Assembly (NCBI RefSeq): GCF_003006155.1
Contig: NZ_CP023559.1
Coordinates: 124,001 to 188,000, forward strand
Source of the DNA: Salinicola tamaricis
GTDB taxonomy: Bacteria; Pseudomonadota; Gammaproteobacteria; Pseudomonadales; Halomonadaceae
DNA: 64,000 nt
Direction of reading: 5' to 3'
A program made the position numbers and the translations under genes. Within the stretch, counting starts at the first letter, position 1; every line of letters begins with the position of its first letter. Under the pieces are notes generated by a model. The model did not search any database, was not told where the DNA came from, and was given only the letters and a program-made list of their open reading frames with translations. Below, piece by piece: positions 59,826 through 64,000 of the stretch.

Positions 59826-60996
59826 ATGAAAATCACCCGCGTCCGCCCGGGTCTTCGAATGGAAAGGCCACACCGTTCCCCCGACGCCGCATTTCTGCGC
59901 CAACGCCATGGACGAGCTGTGGGACAAGAGCGACTCCATGGGTAGCTTTCGCTTCCACGGCTGGACCGCGGTCGAGATCGAGACCGACACCGGGCTGGTG
60001 GGGCTGGGCAACGTGGCGCTCGCGCCGCGTGTCGCCAAGACGATCATCGACCAGTACCTGGCGCCACTGGTCATCGGCCAGGACCCTTTCGATTACGAAT
60101 ATCTGTGGCAGCGCATGTATCGCGCCACCCTGGCCTGGGGCCGCAAGGGGATCGGCATGGCGGCGATCTCAGGCGTCGACATCGCGATCTGGGATCTGAT
60201 GGGCAAGGCGGCCGGTCAGCCGGTGTTCAAACTGCTAGGCGGGCGCACCAAGGAAAAGATTCCCTGTTACGCCTCCAAGCTTTACTGCATGGACCTGCCG
60301 GCGATGCAGGAAGAGGCGCAGTCCTATCTCGACCAGGGCTTCAAGGCGATGAAGATGCGTGTCGGCTACGGCCCCAAGGATGGACCGGCGGGCATGCGCG
60401 CCAACGTCGACCGTGTCGCCGCGGTGCGCGAGGTGATCGGCGACGACATCGACCTGATGATCGACTGCTACATGGGCTGGAACCTCGACTACGCCAAGCG
60501 CATGCTGCCCAGGCTGGAGCCTTTCCAGCCGCGCTGGTGGAGAAGAGCCAGTGATCGCCGATGACATCGACGGCTATGCCGAACTCAACCGGCTGACCAG
60601 TATCCCGATCTCCGGTGGCGAGCATGAGTTCACCCATTACGGATTCCGCCAATTGCTCGAAAAACGCGCGGTCTCCGTGATCCAGTACGATACCAACCGG
60701 GTCGGCGGTATCACCGCGGCACGCAAGATCAATGCCATGGCAGAGGCCTTCTGCGTGCCGGTGATCCCGCATGCCGGTCAGATGCACAATTATCACCTGA
60801 CCATGGCTTCCCTCGCGTCTCCGATGTCCGAATTCTTCCCGGTCCACGATGTCGAGATCGGCAACGAACTCTTCTACTACCTGTTCGACGGCGATCCCGA
60901 GCCGGTCAATGGCTGCCTCGACCTCGACGATGACACCCCGGGGCTGGGATGACGCTCAATGAGCGCTACTTCGATCAGTTCCACATCATCGAATGA
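59826..60996 (+). CDS. Enolase-superfamily dehydratase, L-rhamnonate dehydratase-like, frameshifted
   Basis: MKITRV at 59826 is followed by a frameshift to [25 protein letters not shown]. The barrel has [60 protein letters not shown] (general base region), [13 protein letters not shown] (metal Asp), WVEEP-like (second ligand, across a frameshift near 60535), [13 protein letters not shown] (third ligand) and [12 protein letters not shown] (catalytic His). The last residues [14 protein letters not shown] are reached after a third shift near 60948. About 390 residues. Resembles RhmD-group sugar-acid dehydratases; L-rhamnonate or L-lyxonate would fit. 98 bp after xylX. Confidence 0.75.
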
Positions 60997-61093
60997 CACC
61001 GCCCTGTCGCCGCGTGCCACCGTCAGCGTGAAGGCGCGAGCCGCTGTCCCGAGCTGAGTGGACAGCGGCCGCACCGGTCTCGCGACGCGGCGC

Positions 61094-62019
61094 TCAGCCT
61101 TCGGAGCGCGTCATCAGTAGTGAGATGAAAGTCCACCACTTCGGCGCGCTCCTCGCCCTTGCGCGTCATCACCCCGTAGTAGCCCAGCGGCTCGCCGATG
61201 GTCAGCTGTAGCGCGGCGAAGCGCCCCGAAGAGATCGCCGTGCGCAGTATCGAGGTGGGCAGCAGCGCGATGGCGTCCGAGGCGCTGACCAGCTGCAGCG
61301 TGGTCTGGGTCGAGGTGGTCTCGATCACATTGCGCGGCGAGCGCACCTGAGCCTCGGCCAGGGCCACCTCGAACAGGCCACGCATGGGGCTGGAGGTGGG
61401 GTGCATCACCCACGGCCAGCGCACTACCTCGGCCAGGGTCGGGGTGTGCTGGCACAGCGGGTGGCCGGCGCGTACCACGATCGAGACCGGCTCGGCCTGC
61501 AGCGGGAGGAAATCGAACAAGTGGTGCTGGGCGGGTCGGTGAAGCGCCCAGCCCACCACATCCAGACGCTTGTACTCGAGATCGGCCAGCAGACGATCGC
61601 TGGAATTTTCCTGCACGTTCACCGCCAGCTGTGGGCGCTCGCGCTTGAGCTGAATGATCGCCTGCGGCAGCAAACACCGGCGCGGCACCCGGTACGCTGC
61701 CGATTACCAGCTTGCCGTGACCACCCTCGCGCAGCGAAATCAGATCGTCGATCAGGCGGTCGGTGTCGTTGAGATGCTGCGCGCATAGCGCACCAGCAGG
61801 CGGCCACGCTGCGTCAATGTCATCTGCCGTGGCTGGCGCAAGAACAGCGCCATGCCAAAGAAGTTCTCGATGTCCTGAGCATCTTGCTGGCGGCGGGCTG
61901 GCTCATGTTCATGTGCCGCGCGGTGGCGTGAAGGCTACGACTTTCGTCGGGGTTACCAGCAGAACGAGGTGCTTGATGCGCAACCAGCTCTTGATGTGAA
62001 TTCGACTATCGTGGGACAT
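61094..62019 (-). CDS. LysR-family transcriptional regulator, frameshifted
   Basis: MSHDSRIHIKSWLRIKHLVLLVT starts the helix-turn-helix region; RSLHATARHMNMSQPAASKML, FGMALFLRQPRQMTLTQRGRLLVRYA is readable across frames. The effector domain follows (KLVIGSVPG, LADLEYKRLDVVGWALHRPAQHHLFDFLPLQAEPVSIVVRAGHPL, SDAIALLPTSILRTA, PLGYYGVMTRKGEERAEVVDF). Frame changes near 61925, 61875, 61785, 61690 and probably 61128, where ISLLMTRSEG ends at 61094; one frame stays open to 61023. Divergent from fucD, so it likely controls L-fuconate genes. Confidence 0.72.
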
Positions 62020-62038
62020 GTGCATCCCTGCCTTTATT

Positions 62039-62069
62039 CTTTGGTCAAAGACAATAACCCCGGGTTATT
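62039..62069. promoter_or_regulatory. Palindromes in the LysR/fucD control region
   Basis: CTTTGGTCAAAG (62039-62050) is a 5-bp-arm palindrome, and AATAACCC/GGGTTATT (62053-62060 and 62062-62069) is a perfect 8-bp-arm palindrome with a single central base. They sit 20-50 bp upstream of the LysR start in an AT-rich divergent spacer (62020-62226). Placement suits autoregulation and control of fucD. Confidence 0.5.
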
Positions 62070-62226
62070 CCAGTTGCAAAAAAAACGATTATTCGGGGCT
62101 TCATCGCTCCTTTAGGCTGTCCAGAATCGCCGCCGAGGCCATCGATTGATGTCTCGACAATTGGCATATTCCCCGACATTAGCGCGACCCATTTCGTGCC
62201 GTAAGCCATAAGGAAAACCGCGCCCC

Positions 62227-63526
62227 ATGACGACCATTCAGCGCGTCGAAGCCCAGGATATTCGCTTTCCCACCTCGCGTGAGCTCGACGGCTCGGACGC
62301 GATGAACGCGGCGCCGGACTATTCGGCTACCTACGTCATCCTGCACACGATGCGGAAGATGGCATCAGAGGTCACGGACTCACCTTCACCATCGGCCGCG
62401 GCAACGAGATCTGCGTCGCCGCGGTCAACTCCCTGGCCTCGCGCCTGGAGGGCCGGACGCTCGAGGAGATCACCGCCGACATGGGCGCCTTCTGGCGCGA
62501 TCTGACCAGCGGCGACAGCCAGCTGCGCTGGCTGGGGCCGGAAAAAGGCGTCATCCATCTGGCCTGCGCGGCGATGGTCAACGCGGTGTGGGACCTGTGG
62601 GCCAAGCGCGAGGGCAAGCCGGTGTGGCAGCTGCTCGCCGACATGACCCCGGAGGCACTGGTCCAGTGTCTCGACTTCCGCTTCGTCAGCGATGCCCTCA
62701 CGCCAGAAGAGAGCGATCGCCCTGCTGCGCCGCCAGGCGCCGACCAAGGCCGAGCGTGTGGCGCAGCTGCGCGAGCACGGCTACCCCGGCTACACCCTCG
62801 GCGGGCTGGCTGGGCTACTCGGAAGAGAAGATGCGCCACCTCTGCCGCGAGGCGCTGGACGAGGGTTGGCGCCACTTCAAGCAGAAGGTGGCGGCGACAT
62901 CGAGGAGGATCGCGCCCGTGCCCGCATTCTGCGCGAGGAGATCGGCCCCGAGTGCACCCTGATGATGGATGCCAACCAGATGTGGGATGTCGACGAAGCG
63001 ATCGCCAACATGCGCAAGTTAGCCGAGTTCGATCCGCACTGGATCGAGGAGCCGACCAGCCCCGACGACATTCTCGGCCATGCCGAGATCCGCCACCGTC
63101 TGGCGCCGATCGGCGTCGCCACCGGTGAGCACTGCCATAACCGCGTCATGTTCAAGCAGCTGTTCCAGGCCGAGGCGCTCGACTTCTGCCAGCTCGATGC
63201 CGCCCGCCTGGGCGGGCTCAACGAGGTGCTGGTGGTACTGCTGCTGGCGGCCAAGTACGGCATCCCGGTATGCCCCCCGGCGGCGGCGTGGGCCTGTGCG
63301 AGTACACCCAGCACATCTCGATGTTCGACTACATCGCGGTCTCCGGTTCGCTGGAGGGGCGCCTGCTCGAGTACGTCGACCATCTGCACGAACACTTCGA
63401 GGCCCGGTGCAGATCCACCGCGGCCGCTATCAGGTACCGGATGCCCCGGGTTACGGGGTGACCATGAAAGCGGCGTCGCTCGCGGCCCACCGCTACCCCG
63501 ACGGCAGCGCCTGGCACTCCGCCTAG
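62227..63526 (+). CDS. L-fuconate dehydratase (enolase superfamily), frameshifted
   Basis: [29 protein letters not shown] is almost identical in pattern to Xanthomonas Fuc[71 protein letters not shown] (Lys-x-Lys base), [45 protein letters not shown] and the C-terminal [20 protein letters not shown] follow. Frame changes near 62357, 62710, 62800, 62890, 63276 and 63408. The shift at 63276 falls in the catalytic-His codon region ([12 protein letters not shown]). About 433 residues. Dehydrates L-fuconate to 2-keto-3-deoxy-L-fuconate, the substrate of the SDR at 38531. Confidence 0.8.
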
Positions 63527-63622
63527 CGCCGCCCCCCGGCAGGGCGCGGTCGCCTCGACAAGCCACAACAAGTTGGCGCCGTCCTGCCCCAGACCACCAG
63601 CCCACATGCTCTGGAGTCGAAG

Positions 63623-64000
63623 ATGAAAACAACCACACGAACCCTGCCGCTGCGCCGCTCATTGATGTCGCTGCTGACCGCCGGCGTGCTCGGCCTGGGC
63701 AGTCTGTCGGCCGTGGCCGCCACCGAGATGCCGCCGCTGCCCGAGGTCAAGGGCGATGTCGTGCAGGGCGATGGCAAGGACTACAGCCTCAAGTTCAACA
63801 TCGGCCTGACCCAGTCCAGCGCCCAGTACCGCGGCCTGGAGTACTTCAAGAAGATCGTCGAGCAGCGCAGCGACGGCCATATCCAGGTGCAGATGTTCCA
63901 CAGCGCCCAGCTGGGCGACGATCTGCAGTCGGTGAGCGCGCTGCAGGCCGGCACGCTGGAGATGACCTCGCCCTCGACCTCGCCGATGGTCAACATGTTC
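63623..64000 (+). CDS. TRAP transporter solute-binding protein DctP, partial (window edge)
   Basis: The first 126 codons are present. MKTTTRTLPLRRSLMSLLTAGVLGLGSLSAVAA is a signal peptide. The mature part has DYSLKFNIGLTQSSAQYRGLEYFKKIVEQRSDGHIQVQMFHSAQLGDDLQSVSALQAGTLEMTSPS, typical of DctP (family PF03480). It runs off the right edge. Lying 97 bp after fucD, it probably imports L-fuconate or a similar acid. Confidence 0.85.
   Translation, partial: MKTTTRTLPLRRSLMSLLTAGVLGLGSLSAVAATEMPPLPEVKGDVVQGDGKDYSLKFNIGLTQSSAQYRGLEYFKKIVEQRSDGHIQVQMFHSAQLGDDLQSVSALQAGTLEMTSPSTSPMVNMF

Overview
The window looks like a chromosomal segment of a GC-rich gammaproteobacterium, most likely a moderately halophilic member of the Halomonadaceae (Halomonas/Salinicola-like). 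This placement is inferred from gene content (recCBD, sbcDC, TRAP and TTT carboxylate transporters, glycosyltransferase/pterin cluster) and GC-rich coding sequence; no marker gene fixes the genus. No rRNA, tRNA or CRISPR was seen.

Layout. 1-6,435: pterin/riboflavin-type cluster (QueD-family end, GT4 glycosyltransferase, methyltransferase, UPF0104 membrane protein, RibD-type reductase, GTP cyclohydrolase II, creatininase-family amidohydrolase), which looks like a pathway to an unidentified GTP-derived, glycosylated or methylated metabolite. 6,485-16,147: recC-recB-recD, translationally coupled. 16,324-21,447: EamA transporter, an amidoligase plus class-I glutamine-amidotransferase pair, a CDF metal transporter and an MHS-type MFS carrier. 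21,654-29,888: peroxide defence (OsmC, Tpx), DUF1415, aldo/keto reductase, endonuclease V, sbcD-sbcC.

From 29,896 to the right edge the window is mainly a sugar and sugar-acid catabolic region. Block 1 (29,896-36,704): ROK repressor, D-xylose 1-dehydrogenase, sugar porter, GPH symporter, GH43 beta-xylosidase. Block 2 (37,542-47,240): FCD-type GntR regulator, SDR and FAH-family enzymes of an oxidative 2-keto-3-deoxy-sugar-acid route, an L-galactonate-type dehydrogenase, a UxaA-type altronate dehydratase, a tagaturonate-reductase-type enzyme and a TRAP transporter. Block 3: xylonate dehydratase and a GguC/AraD1-type dehydratase on the minus strand (50,880-53,765), facing a TTT transporter, Ldh_2 dehydrogenase, XylX-type 2-keto-3-deoxyxylonate dehydratase and a rhamnonate-dehydratase-like enolase on the plus strand (54,368-60,996). 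Block 4 (61,094-64,000): LysR regulator, L-fuconate dehydratase and the start of a second TRAP transporter. Together they encode most of a Weimberg-type oxidative pentose route, most of a non-phosphorylative L-fucose route and an altronate/galactonate route. An S-methylmethionine module (mmuP-mmuM) and a GntR gene sit in the middle.

Two global features matter when reading the annotation. First, about 24 genes, including housekeeping recB, recC, recD, sbcC and sbcD, are broken by one or more apparent single-base frameshifts while the reading frames remain well conserved on both sides. This looks like uncorrected sequencing deletions, so such genes are listed as CDS spanning the frameshifts. 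Second, three intergenic elements of exactly 143 bp (4,190; 19,997; 39,271), plus a probable deleted remnant near 50,822, form a dispersed MITE-like repeat family with imperfect terminal inverted repeats.
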